A stretch of DNA of 64,000 bases from Spirochaetota bacterium (GTDB lineage Bacteria; Spirochaetota; UBA4802; UBA5550): contig JAGNKX010000002.1 of the NCBI GenBank assembly GCA_017999915.1, positions 62,001-126,000 of the forward strand. Reading direction: 5' to 3'. Both the position numbers and the translations under genes were made by a program. Positions 1 through 7,406 of this stretch are shown in pieces (positions within the stretch are counted from its first letter, which is position 1; each line of letters opens with the position of its first letter). The notes below the pieces were generated by a model. The model was not told the origin of the DNA. It saw nothing but the letters and a program-made list of their open reading frames with translations, and did no database searches.

Positions 1-1
1 G

Positions 2-94
2 GACGTCATCAGGCGCCATTTCGGCATCGACGTGCTCATATCGCGGAACGTCTACAACGGGAAGCCCGAGATACACCTCTTTCCCGACGCGTAG
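2..94 (+). CDS. 3' end of an unidentified gene (partial)
   Basis: The reading frame is open from the window edge to a TAG at 92-94 and gives about 30 residues ending in IHLFPDA. I do not recognise the family. It is convergent with the DUF362 gene on the other strand, 10 bases away. GC-rich codon use looks like the neighbouring genes. The call as coding rests only on the open frame at the edge, so it is tentative. Confidence 0.4.
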   Translation, partial: DVIRRHFGIDVLISRNVYNGKPEIHLFPDA

Positions 95-104
95 GACGCG
101 CCGG

Positions 105-1262
105 TCACCCCATGATCCACTGCAAGGAGCCGCGCTTGAGGGTGATGGCCGCCTGGGGGCAGATCTCCCTGCAGCAGTAGCAGCGGATGCACTTTTGATA
201 ATCGTAGGCCGGCACTTTTTTCTTTCCGGCGGATTCGCCGATGGCCCCGGCGGGGCATATCTTCCTGCACTGGTAGCAGAGGGTGCAGTCCCCTTCCACC
301 GGGACCGGTCTTTCCGTGAAGATGTTTTTGAAAGCGGCGGTGTTCACCGGCCACCGCGCGCCGAAACTCGTCAGGAAGGCGTGGCCGGTGGGGACAAAAT
401 CATCGACCTTCAGGTCATTGATGGCCGCGCCCACAACCTCTATGTCGGAGGCGGACCTGACACCGAGGTCCCTGGCAAAACCGCCGGTGATAGTGGGCAC
501 CTTTTCCACTTCAAGGCCAGCCACGGCCACGGCGACCCAATCGACCGCGACGGGACTCTCGCCTATAACGATGGCCCCGATCTTCCTCGGGGTACCTGAC
601 GGCCCGGGGCCGTCCTTTTCCTGTGTGACGATGGCGTCCATGACGTGGAGTATCCGCTTTTTTTCCTCGAAGCCGTGGAGCAGCGCCTCGTTCAGGTCCA
701 GGAGGAAATCGGAAAAAGCGGCCGGCGTCGAGGCCTTGATATGCCACCTGGACTTGTCAAGGCCGGGGATCATGCCGAAGAGGTTCTTGGTCGCGCCGGT
801 GATATAGGTGACGCCGTGGGTCTTGAATTTCGGCAGGTTGATGATGATGTCCGCGTCAAAGAGGGCCCTGGAGATGTCAAAGCGCTTGTATTTGCCCTTT
901 GTCTCATAGGCGAGGGTTTTCGCCTCCGATACGTCGGCTACCTCGATCCCCTGCTTCGCTATAATATCGGAGTAGTCCGATTTTTTCAGGGTCCCCTCGA
1001 GGCCGGTCATGGCCGGCGATTCGATGATGACCGGCGTCCCGCCGTTGTCCCTGACGATTTCGGCCATGGCCCCCGTAAAGGCCGGGTGCGTGGTGATGGC
1101 CTTTTCCGGCCTGGCCGGCATCAGCAGGTTCGGCTTCAGGGCAACGCGCCGGCCCCTGAAATCCCCGGGATTAAATCCTATTTTGACCAATCCCTCCTGC
1201 ATCAGCTTCTTCATGGCGCCATGATCGTATTCGGGACAGGAGGCCAGGTATACTTTATTCAT
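105..1262 (-). CDS. DUF362 domain protein with two C-terminal [4Fe-4S] ferredoxin motifs
   Basis: The 385-residue protein has a DUF362 region (about residues 35-310), including a conserved-looking stretch LPKFKTHG. A C-terminal di-cluster ferredoxin domain follows, with two C-x2-C-x2-C-x3-C-P motifs (CTLCYQCRKICP and CIRCYCCREICP). It is likely a cytoplasmic electron-transfer iron-sulfur protein; the substrate of DUF362 proteins is not settled. The ATG at 1262 is preceded by GGAG at good spacing. It is the last gene of a same-strand group with an ArsR regulator and a nitroreductase, which suggests a shared redox role (inference). Confidence 0.85.
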   Translation of the reverse strand: MNKVYLASCPEYDHGAMKKLMQEGLVKIGFNPGDFRGRRVALKPNLLMPARPEKAITTHPAFTGAMAEIVRDNGGTPVIIESPAMTGLEGTLKKSDYSDIIAKQGIEVADVSEAKTLAYETKGKYKRFDISRALFDADIIINLPKFKTHGVTYITGATKNLFGMIPGLDKSRWHIKASTPAAFSDFLLDLNEALLHGFEEKKRILHVMDAIVTQEKDGPGPSGTPRKIGAIVIGESPVAVDWVAVAVAGLEVEKVPTITGGFARDLGVRSASDIEVVGAAINDLKVDDFVPTGHAFLTSFGARWPVNTAAFKNIFTERPVPVEGDCTLCYQCRKICPAGAIGESAGKKKVPAYDYQKCIRCYCCREICPQAAITLKRGSLQWIMG

Positions 1263-1321
1263 TGATTTTCTCCATTATTTCATCATGGCCGATCTCGTCG
1301 GCGGATATCATCACCGGGAAA

Positions 1322-2191
1322 TTAAACTCCTCTCCAGGTGGCGATATATTCGCATTCGCCGGAGGGAAGCTCCAGCTTCGGCGCCTCAACGGCCCAGGTC
1401 CCTTTCAGCTTCAATTCGGCTGCGGCAGCCTCGAAATGATACATGGCTATGCCCATGTCCACTCGCTGGAGGTCCTCCATGCCGACGAACTTCCAGTTGC
1501 GGTTGTAATTCTTCGTGCGCTCAAGGATAAAATGGAATGCATTGCGGCCGCTTTCCCTGACGATGCGCCACGGCTGCTTGTTGGAGGCCGACGGCGCCCG
1601 GCGCAGCATTTCGAGGGGAACGCGGTAGGCGCCGGCCGATTCCCCGGAAAGGGCTGTATTGAAATCGCCGCTGAAAAAAAGCTCTTCCCACGGCTTCCGG
1701 TGCTTTGACCCCGCGCCGAAGCGCATGATCGAATCGAGGAGACCAGGCTTATCCGCGGAATAACCCGTGGCTATGACGGCGGGAAGCGCCTCACCCTCTC
1801 CGAGGGAAATGGCCCGCCCGAACCCGCTTTTGCGGAAGGTGCCGCCCAGCCAGCAGGTTCCGAGGCCGAGGCCGGTGGCATGGAGGACTATCCCCTCGAG
1901 GAGATACCCGTAATCCTCCAGGTAGCGGTCACTCTTCCCGATCGCCCCGACGATGAACCCGGCAGGGTTCCTGATGATTCCATATGTGCCGAGCTCCTTC
2001 AGGGACGCCGTATCTTCACCGGAGGCAGCGACGAGCTTGAACCGCGCCGTTCCGCCGAAGGGACCCGCCAGGTTCCGCGCCAGGTATTTGTCCATCATGT
2101 CCCGGTGCTCGCCGCTGATCGGTTCCTTCCGGTAGGTCCTGTTGGCGTACCGCTCGCCGATTATCTCTGTCATGCTTCTTTTACTATCCAT
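1322..2191 (-). CDS. nitroreductase family protein (TM1586-like)
   Basis: Flavin-dependent nitroreductase-fold protein of about 289 residues. The N-terminus has the family's R-x-A-N-R-T-Y-R-x-E-P-I stretch, and mid-protein GLGTCWLGG and a late KQPWRIV match the double-domain putative nitroreductases of the TM1586 type, in which one chain covers both halves of the usual dimer. I chose the ATG at 2191 rather than an upstream frame extension because GGGAGGG lies about 7 bases before it. Its start overlaps the end of the small upstream gene by 8 bases, so translation is probably coupled. Physiological substrate unknown. Confidence 0.8.
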   Translation of the reverse strand: MDSKRSMTEIIGERYANRTYRKEPISGEHRDMMDKYLARNLAGPFGGTARFKLVAASGEDTASLKELGTYGIIRNPAGFIVGAIGKSDRYLEDYGYLLEGIVLHATGLGLGTCWLGGTFRKSGFGRAISLGEGEALPAVIATGYSADKPGLLDSIMRFGAGSKHRKPWEELFFSGDFNTALSGESAGAYRVPLEMLRRAPSASNKQPWRIVRESGRNAFHFILERTKNYNRNWKFVGMEDLQRVDMGIAMYHFEAAAAELKLKGTWAVEAPKLELPSGECEYIATWRGV

Positions 2192-2354
2192 TCTGAATCC
2201 CTCCCATGGCGTAAACATCGGCGGGACGCACGGAAGTTTGATACACTTCCCTGGTGATCTCCAGTATTTCCATCAGGGCCAGGCTCACTCTTTCAATGGG
2301 ATAATTCCCCGGCTGTTTCAGTATTTCAACGATTCTTCTTGTCTGCTCGTTCAT
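2184..2354 (-). CDS. small conserved-looking protein, 56 residues, unknown function
   Basis: A short frame between the ArsR regulator and the nitroreductase. The ATG at 2354 has a strong GGAGG five bases upstream, whereas the in-frame ATG at 2366 has none, so 2354 is preferred. The protein is mostly helical in appearance (EILKQPGNYPIERVSLALMEIL) with no signal peptide or cysteines. Its stop overlaps the nitroreductase start by 8 bases, which supports a real translated gene. No family recognised; perhaps a small partner of the nitroreductase (inference). Confidence 0.6.
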   Translation of the reverse strand: MNEQTRRIVEILKQPGNYPIERVSLALMEILEITREVYQTSVRPADVYAMGGIQNG

Positions 2355-2381
2355 GCTATCCTCCATTTTACACTTTCATAA

Positions 2382-2399
2382 GTATCGAATTGTATCATA
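2382..2399. promoter_or_regulatory. candidate operator motif, copy 2
   Basis: Upstream of the 56-residue gene, GTATC, five bases, then GTATCATAA. The same GTATCATAA preceded by CTATC and three bases lies at 2742-2758 upstream of the ArsR gene. Sharing within one small operon led by an ArsR regulator suggests autoregulatory sites, but spacing differs and TATGAT on the minus strand could simply be a -10-like box. Confidence 0.25.
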
Positions 2400-2413
2400 A
2401 AAAAATTTTACTT

Positions 2414-2710
2414 TTAATGCTTTATTGAAAGCATGGCATTGACTTCATCGATGGTGTCTTCAATAATATGGGCCACCAGGAATTTTCCCTTCCGCTCGGT
2501 TGATATGAGGCCGGCATCGGCCAGCTCTTTTAGATGATGTGATATGGTCGGTGCGCCGATATTGAACGAGCACATGACATCGCTCACAAGGCATTCCCTG
2601 TGCTCTGTCTCAAAGCTCGCTTCGCACTTCTTCAATATCTCGAGGTAAAGCTCGAGACGATTCGGATTTGATAGGGCCTTCATGACCCTGGCCATTTGCT
2701 TGGTATCCAT
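2414..2710 (-). CDS. ArsR family transcriptional regulator
   Basis: Winged helix-turn-helix repressor of 98 residues from the ATG at 2710 (a TTG at 2722 is also possible; neither has a clear ribosome site). The N-terminal helix with ALSNPNRLELYLEIL, the recognition helix GAPTISHHLKELADAG and the wing RKGKF are typical of ArsR/SmtB proteins. There are three cysteines, one in KKCE, one in RECL and one in VMCS, but no classical CxCxxC metal site, so the inducer may be a redox signal or thiol-reactive ligand (inference). It leads the small redox operon 2354-105. Confidence 0.85.
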   Translation of the reverse strand: MDTKQMARVMKALSNPNRLELYLEILKKCEASFETEHRECLVSDVMCSFNIGAPTISHHLKELADAGLISTERKGKFLVAHIIEDTIDEVNAMLSIKH

Positions 2711-3093
2711 AGGATTTATCAATATTTTTTCATTTCGACAACTATCAAAGTATCATAATTATTTAAAAAAGTCAAGGCCCTCCACCTATTTTTTTTAATG
2801 AACGATAAAATTTTTCATAATAATTGCATACGCTGGGTGGTGTAAAAATGCAGTCCAGTAAAAGAATTATTATTCGCGGTGGGTTCATCAGCGAGTAGGC
2901 GACAGGGACGTCGCCGATTCCGCCGAGTCAACATGGTGCGCTGGACAGGATGTCCGAGTGCAGAGCCGCGACAGGACGTCGCATTTGGCTCTGCTTATAC
3001 GAGGCGGACGAGCGATGAACCCCCGCGAATAATTCATCATAAAAATCTTCTCAAATCGAATATCTTTTCAAGCGGGTATATAACTTAGTTTTT
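2711..3093. other. 383-base gap: ArsR promoter region plus a structured repeat
   Basis: The first ~60 bases upstream of the ArsR gene are AT-rich and include TTGACT on the minus strand (2770-2775) and the possible operator at 2742-2758. The rest holds the hairpin element 2864-3037. A frame of 69 codons crosses the element on the plus strand but its composition is that of the repeat, so I do not call it a gene. Confidence 0.6.
2864..3037 (+). repeat. structured intergenic element with terminal inverted repeats and three GGA-loop hairpins
   Basis: The ends (about 2864-2889 and 3013-3037) are imperfect inverted repeats around ATTCGCGG-GGGTTCATC. Between them are three short perfect stems that each show GGA or GGGA in the loop on the plus strand: GGCGACAGGGACGTCGCC, GGACAGGATGTCC and GCGACAGGACGTCGC. 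The third is shared with an element at 23487-23501 on the opposite strand. It may be a miniature mobile or REP-type repeat, or a transcribed structured RNA; sequence alone does not decide. Confidence 0.55.
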
Positions 3094-3435
3094 TCACGTG
3101 AAAAATTTTATTTTCATCTTCGCCTCATCGATGCTCTGGGCGAAAATCAGGTAATTATACACCCCCAGGGTCTCCGCCATCTTGAGGAGCTCCTTTTCCG
3201 GCCAGAGGATGATGACCCGCTTGTCATGGTCCTTGGCGAAGAAGGAAACATCCACCAGGGCGTTCATGCCCGCGGACGTGATGAGGGTCACGTTCTCGAA
3301 ATTGATGATCAGGCTCTCGCGCTCCGCAACCTGTCGTACGATGGACTTGAAGGTCTCGATCGTGTCGGCCGTGAGGCTGCCGCTCACGACAAGTACCTTG
3401 ACGCCTTCTATTTCGTTGATGGAATAATTCAGCAT
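3094..3435 (-). CDS. STAS-domain anti-anti-sigma factor-like protein
   Basis: A single STAS domain of 113 residues of the SpoIIAA/RsbV type. The conserved switch motif LITSAGM has the phosphorylatable serine at about residue 54. Such proteins bind an anti-sigma kinase when unphosphorylated. No partner kinase, phosphatase or sigma factor gene is adjacent; downstream genes are none on this strand before the structured repeat, and upstream (42 bases) is aroB. The stop codon sits inside a 16-base palindrome (3090-3105). Confidence 0.85.
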   Translation of the reverse strand: MLNYSINEIEGVKVLVVSGSLTADTIETFKSIVRQVAERESLIINFENVTLITSAGMNALVDVSFFAKDHDKRVIILWPEKELLKMAETLGVYNYLIFAQSIDEAKMKIKFFT

Positions 3436-3477
3436 TGCCGACCTTTTATCACTGCCATGACCGGGACCCCCGCCCGG

Positions 3478-4572
3478 CTACTGGCCAAGGATCTCTTTCA
3501 TGACGCCCTTGAGCAGATCCGGGGGTATCCGCTGATTAATAAGGGGCCTGCCAAGGCCTTTGAGCAAGACAAAATTAATGGCCCCGGCGAAATTTTTCTT
3601 GTCGTACTCCATGTGGCCGATGACGCCGTCCGGGTCGAGACCCCACCGCCGCCGGATCAATCCGTACCGCTCGATGAGGGCCCGCACCCGCCCGGCCTCC
3701 TCGTCGGAAAGAAAACCAAGGCGCCGGGAAATCTCCGTCGTGACGCGCATCCCCGCGGCCACCGCCTCTCCGTGGGAGACGCCCCGGTACCCCAGGTGCG
3801 ACTCGATGGCATGGCCGACGGTATGGCCGAAATTCAGGATGGCCCGGAGGCCGCTTTCCCTCTCGTCCCGCTCTACGACCCCTGTTTTAAAGGATACGGA
3901 CCGGGCCACCAAGTCCGCGACCGCCGATTCGTCCCTGATCGAGGCGGGGTCGTTGCGCTCCAGGAGCCCCAGGGTGGTATCCTCGCCTATCAGGCCGTGC
4001 TTCAGCGCCTCGGAAAGACCGTTCCTGAACTCCTCGTCGGGAAGCGTCCCGAGGAACCTCACGTCGCTCACGACCAGCCTCGGCTGGTGGAAGAGGCCCG
4101 CGATGTTCTTGCCCACGGACAGGTTCACCGCCACCTTGCCGCCGAGGCTCGAATCGACCATGGCCAGGAGGGTCGTCGGTACGTGCACCACCGGCACGCC
4201 GCGCATGTACAGGCCGGCGCAGAACCCGGCGAAGTCACCCGTCACGCCGCCGCCTATGCCGATAACGGCCGACCGGCGGTTCATCTTCCCGCCGATGAAC
4301 TTCTCCAGAAATTCCTCGGCGCGGCCGTAGCTCTTGTTCTCCTCGCTGTCCTCATAGAGCATGAGATCGCACCGGTCGCCCAGGACGGACAGGGACTCGT
4401 CGATGTAATCGCGGTGCAGGCCATAGACGCGGAAGCTCGCCACCACAGCCACGCGCTCGAAGCCCGCCATCTCAGGCCGGGCCAGCGACGCGGGCAGGAT
4501 CGAGCTCCCGATGAGGACATCGTAGGAATGGGCCCCCGCCCTGGCGGTAATGGCACGCGTCATTTCACCCAT
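3478..4572 (-). CDS. aroB: 3-dehydroquinate synthase
   Basis: Second step of the shikimate pathway: NAD- and metal-dependent cyclisation of DAHP to 3-dehydroquinate, in the cytoplasm. Recognised by the nucleotide-binding IGIGGGVTGDFAGF, the HVPTTLLAMVDSSLGGKVAVN stretch, and the metal-ligand region ALKHGLI and NFGHTVGHAIE. Length of about 361-364 residues is normal. Two starts are possible: ATG at 4572, or ATG at 4563, which forms an ATGA overlap with the NUDIX stop codon. Same strand as the following rnc-acpP-rpmF group. Confidence 0.95.
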   Translation of the reverse strand: MGEMTRAITARAGAHSYDVLIGSSILPASLARPEMAGFERVAVVASFRVYGLHRDYIDESLSVLGDRCDLMLYEDSEENKSYGRAEEFLEKFIGGKMNRRSAVIGIGGGVTGDFAGFCAGLYMRGVPVVHVPTTLLAMVDSSLGGKVAVNLSVGKNIAGLFHQPRLVVSDVRFLGTLPDEEFRNGLSEALKHGLIGEDTTLGLLERNDPASIRDESAVADLVARSVSFKTGVVERDERESGLRAILNFGHTVGHAIESHLGYRGVSHGEAVAAGMRVTTEISRRLGFLSDEEAGRVRALIERYGLIRRRWGLDPDGVIGHMEYDKKNFAGAINFVLLKGLGRPLINQRIPPDLLKGVMKEILGQ

Positions 4573-5021
4573 ATGCTGCCCAGGTAATAATCGTGTTCTC
4601 TCCCGTCCAGCACCTTCTCCAGCAGTGCGTTGACAGGGGGATAAATCCGCATCGAGGAAAGCTCTTCTTTCCTGAAAAAACCGTAATCATGGAGGCGTCG
4701 CTCCTTTCCGATCCGGTATTCGCCGTCCCGGTGGCTGCAGTTGAAGGATATGTTCAGTATGTGCCGCCTCCCCAGGGGATCGATGGAATCGCACATGAAC
4801 GCCGGCTTGCCGACGTCGATCCCTACCCCGAGCTCTTCCCTGAATTCCCGGCAGAGAGCCTCGGTGAGGGATTCGCCTCGCCGGACGCCGCCTCCGGGCA
4901 GGAGCCAGTAAATGTCGTTTTTTTTCCTGTGGGCTATCAGCAGGAGGGAGCCGTCCCGGACGATGATGCCGGCTACCCGGACCGTAACGCTTCTCTTGAA
5001 AGGGTCAAATATCAATGTCAC
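4560..5021 (-). CDS. NUDIX hydrolase
   Basis: A 153-residue NUDIX-fold hydrolase of nucleoside-diphosphate-linked substrates; the particular substrate cannot be told. The full Nudix box is present in GGVRRGESLTEALCREFREE followed by LGV, matching GX5EX7REUXEEXGU. The start appears to be GTG at 5021 with GAGG just upstream, overlapping the end of rnc by 17 bases. It also overlaps aroB, so the three genes are probably co-translated. Confidence 0.85.
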   Translation of the reverse strand: MTLIFDPFKRSVTVRVAGIIVRDGSLLLIAHRKKNDIYWLLPGGGVRRGESLTEALCREFREELGVGIDVGKPAFMCDSIDPLGRRHILNISFNCSHRDGEYRIGKERRLHDYGFFRKEELSSMRIYPPVNALLEKVLDGREHDYYLGSIWVK

Positions 5022-5763
5022 CGTCCTCGATTTTCTTCAGCGATGCCCGGGCCGCGTTCATCTCGGCCTTCCGCTTGCTGGGGCCTTCGCCGGTAACGAT
5101 CTCCCGGCCGTTGATGACGAGCCTTACGGTGAATTCCTTCATGTGATCCGGCCCCCGCTCATTGATGACCTGGTACACGGGCCGCTCCTTGTATTTCTTC
5201 TGTACGTATTCCTGGAGCGCTGTCTTCGGATCGCGCAGGTAGGTGAGGTTGTTCACGCTGTCTATCTCGTCCCGGAGCAGGGAGAGGACGAAGGTGCGGC
5301 TCGTCTTGAGCCCCGAATCGAGGTACACTGCGCCGATGATCGCCTCGAGGGTGTTCGCCAGGATGGAGGGACGCCCCCTGCCCCCGCTGTGCTCCTCTCC
5401 CTTTCCCATGAGGATATAATCGCCGAGGGCCATCCCCCCGGCTATCTTCGCGAGGGTGGCCTCGGAAACCACGGCGGACTTTATCTTGGCGAGCTTCCCT
5501 TCACGGTACTCCTCGAACACCTTGAAAAGATATTCGTTCACCACCAGGCCGAGGACTGAATCACCCAGGTATTCGAGGCGCTCGTTGTCCCTGACCGTTC
5601 TTCCCGATTCGTTAACGTAGGACCGGTGGGTCACGGCCCGCATGAGGAGGCTTTTATTCTTGAATTTTACTCGCAGGGTCTTTTGAAGCCGGTCAATGTT
5701 CCTGTTTTCGATCTTCTTTTGTTTCCGGTGGTCTTCTGATGTATGGCTCTGTTCCCGTCCCAT
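5005..5763 (-). CDS. rnc: ribonuclease III
   Basis: Double-strand-specific endoribonuclease for rRNA and mRNA processing. The catalytic domain (about residues 30-165) has the signature NERLEYLGDSVL and a later ALTLEAIIGAVYLDSG-type segment (NTLEAIIGAVYLDSG) carrying the second acidic cluster. A dsRNA-binding domain follows (about 180-248) with the GPSKRKAEMNAARASL end. There is an ~22-residue basic N-terminal extension. The gene is downstream of acpP (29 bases), a common bacterial order. Confidence 0.95.
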   Translation of the reverse strand: MGREQSHTSEDHRKQKKIENRNIDRLQKTLRVKFKNKSLLMRAVTHRSYVNESGRTVRDNERLEYLGDSVLGLVVNEYLFKVFEEYREGKLAKIKSAVVSEATLAKIAGGMALGDYILMGKGEEHSGGRGRPSILANTLEAIIGAVYLDSGLKTSRTFVLSLLRDEIDSVNNLTYLRDPKTALQEYVQKKYKERPVYQVINERGPDHMKEFTVRLVINGREIVTGEGPSKRKAEMNAARASLKKIEDGDIDI

Positions 5764-5792
5764 GCGATTCCATCGGTCCCGCGGCGCGGGCC

Positions 5793-6038
5793 CTATTTCT
5801 GATTTTCGATGCGCGACTCCAGAAACTTGACGACATCGTCGACCTTCTGGAATCCCTCGGCGTCCTTTTCGGAGATGTCCAGCTTAAACTCCGCCTCAAA
5901 GGCCATCACCAGCTCGACTGAATCGATCGAATCCGCGCCGAGGTCGTCGACGAACATGGCGTCGTGCGTAATCTGCTCTTCATCCACGTTGAGCTGTTTC
6001 ATTATGATCTTCTGTACACGTTCAAACACAGTCGCCAT
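5793..6038 (-). CDS. acpP: acyl carrier protein
   Basis: Carrier of growing acyl chains in type II fatty acid synthesis. The 81-residue acidic protein has the phosphopantetheine site DLGADSIDSVEL with the modified serine at about residue 37; isoleucine replaces the usual leucine after it. GGGAGGA precedes the ATG at 6038. It lies between rpmF and rnc. Confidence 0.97.
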   Translation of the reverse strand: MATVFERVQKIIMKQLNVDEEQITHDAMFVDDLGADSIDSVELVMAFEAEFKLDISEKDAEGFQKVDDVVKFLESRIENQK

Positions 6039-6154
6039 GATATTCCTCCCAGACTGATAAAAACCGGCATGGAAAAGGTATCCGCCACCATGCTATTCTT
6101 ATGGGTGAACACAAAATTGTCAAGCAATTGTGCAATGATATGCGTTTCTGTTAA

Positions 6155-6174
6155 CGTGGGGTTTAAACCCCACG
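6155..6174. repeat. 20-base perfect palindrome with TTTAAA core
   Basis: CGTGGGG, TTTAAA, CCCCACG read identically on both strands. It lies in the acpP leader, between acpP and the rpmF terminator. A 46-base palindrome with the same GGGTTTAAACCC centre is at 30785-30830. Confidence 0.7.
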
Positions 6175-6178
6175 CACG

Positions 6179-6204
6179 AAAAAAGGGATGCCGCGGGGCA
6201 TCCC
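6179..6204 (-). terminator. Rho-independent terminator after rpmF
   Basis: On the minus strand an 8-base stem (GGGATGCC / GGCATCCC, loop CCGC) is followed by six T. It is about 29 bases past the rpmF stop and implies that acpP also has its own promoter. Confidence 0.8.
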
Positions 6205-6232
6205 TTTCCTGATGATATCGATACGCTGGATA

Positions 6233-6424
6233 TTATTCCTTGATCTTGACCTTTTTTTCAACGATGATCTCTCCCTTATACGAACCGCACTCGGGACATA
6301 CCCTGTGGGGAAGCACGTAAGCGCCGCACTTCGGGCAGGGACGCAGATTGGGAGCGCCGATCGCGTCGTGGGATCTTCTCATTCTCGACTTCGACTTGGA
6401 TTTTCTTCTCTTTGGTAATGCCAC
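6233..6424 (-). CDS. rpmF: 50S ribosomal protein L32
   Basis: Small zinc-ribbon protein of the large ribosomal subunit, 63 residues. The basic N-terminus [16 protein letters not shown] and the two zinc pairs CPKCG and CPECG are diagnostic of the zinc-binding form. The start is GTG at 6424, with GGAG seven bases upstream. A strong terminator follows it. Confidence 0.97.
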   Translation of the reverse strand: MALPKRRKSKSKSRMRRSHDAIGAPNLRPCPKCGAYVLPHRVCPECGSYKGEIIVEKKVKIKE

Positions 6425-6497
6425 GGTAAAACTCCATAGTTACTTATTATCTATACTGTATATAAATCGGTCTTCCACTTGTATTGCAGCCTTCCAC

Positions 6498-6524
6498 CGC
6501 CTTCGCCGGGGGAAGGCGCTTTTT
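6498..6524 (+). terminator. hairpin plus T-run, plus-strand orientation
   Basis: CGCCTTC / GAAGGCG stem with 7-base loop, then CTTTTT on the plus strand. No plus-strand gene ends here, so it may instead fold in the rpmF 5' leader, or block antisense transcription. Confidence 0.35.
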
Positions 6525-6552
6525 ACATGCGAAATAACGATTTCTTATCGGT

Positions 6553-6580
6553 ATAATAGCACGTTATCAGGGATTTTCAA
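6553..6580 (-). promoter_or_regulatory. sigma-70 type promoter for rpmF
   Basis: Read on the minus strand: TTGAAA, 16 bases, TATTAT, with TGC before the -10 (extended -10). It lies about 130 bases upstream of the rpmF start in a 268-base gap; the transcript leader would contain the hairpin at 6498-6518. Confidence 0.5.
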
Positions 6581-6692
6581 TATTTTGCCGGAATTCTGTC
6601 AAGATATTTTTTAACAGTATCGCGGAAAGATCCCCTCCGGGCTCCGGTGCGCGGGCAGCTTCAACGGCCCCGTCCGCCGGCCTGTCCCGCCC

Positions 6693-7403
6693 TCAGAGAG
6701 CTCCCAGCATGAAAAGGCGCTTCCGCGCCTGCTGCGCGTAGGCCGATTCCGGGAAGGACGCTATCACCTTGTTGTAATAACTGCGCGAGTTGACCAGGTC
6801 CTTCTTCTTTGCGTACACGCGGGCTGCATTAAAAAATATCTGGTCGGCGATGATGCTGTCGCCATAACGGTCTTCCAGGCGCCTGTATATCTCGAGGGCT
6901 CCCTTGAGGTCGCCGGTCTCTTCAAGGGCTATGGCCGCCTTCAGGAGCGCCAGGGGGGCCAGGGTCGTCTTGGGCGCCTTGTCCGCGTACCGCACCAGAT
7001 TCGCGTGAGCCTCCTTGTATTCTTTCCGGCCGTAGAGGATGTTCCCCAGCGCGTAATATGCCATGGTGCGGGTAAAACCGAAATAGGTGGAATCGACGAA
7101 GCTCTTCAGCTCCTTGACGACGCCGTTGACCTTTTCGGTGTCCCCGGCGGATGAAAACGCGCCGTAATCATCCATGATTTTTTCAAAACGCTTCTCGTTC
7201 CGGGTGTTCACGGTGTCGACGGCAACGATGATCCCAATGGCGACGACGCAGGCGGCTACCAGGCCGATGACGGAATAGAGGACGATATTCTTATTCTTCC
7301 GCACGAGCTCCTTCGCGTCCATGAGGAACCGCTCGATGACGTTGCGTTCGATCTCGATTGTTTTCGTTTCGCGTTCGGGTCTGGTGCGCGGTTTCCGGGC
7401 CAT
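6693..7403 (-). CDS. membrane-anchored tetratricopeptide (YfgM-like) protein
   Basis: A 236-residue protein with a basic cytoplasmic N-terminus, one membrane helix at about residues 40-63 and an outside domain with at least three TPR-like repeats (for example YYALGNILYGRKEYKEAHANL and AARVYAKKKDLVNSRSYYNKV). The plan resembles YfgM/tol-pal-type periplasmic scaffolds, which is why I call it YfgM-like; a specific partner cannot be read. Its start follows the rpsA stop by 3 bases, so it is in the scpA-rpsA operon. It may assist protein export or envelope assembly (inference). Confidence 0.75.
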   Translation of the reverse strand: MARKPRTRPERETKTIEIERNVIERFLMDAKELVRKNKNIVLYSVIGLVAACVVAIGIIVAVDTVNTRNEKRFEKIMDDYGAFSSAGDTEKVNGVVKELKSFVDSTYFGFTRTMAYYALGNILYGRKEYKEAHANLVRYADKAPKTTLAPLALLKAAIALEETGDLKGALEIYRRLEDRYGDSIIADQIFFNAARVYAKKKDLVNSRSYYNKVIASFPESAYAQQARKRLFMLGAL

Positions 7404-7406
7404 TGA

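Noticed and set aside
2879-3088. 69-codon plus-strand frame in the ArsR/STAS gap
   Set aside because: It is made of the hairpin repeat and lacks a ribosome site.
3226-4587. Long plus-strand frame opposite aroB
   Set aside because: It is antisense to a clear aroB gene; its product has GC-driven composition without motifs.
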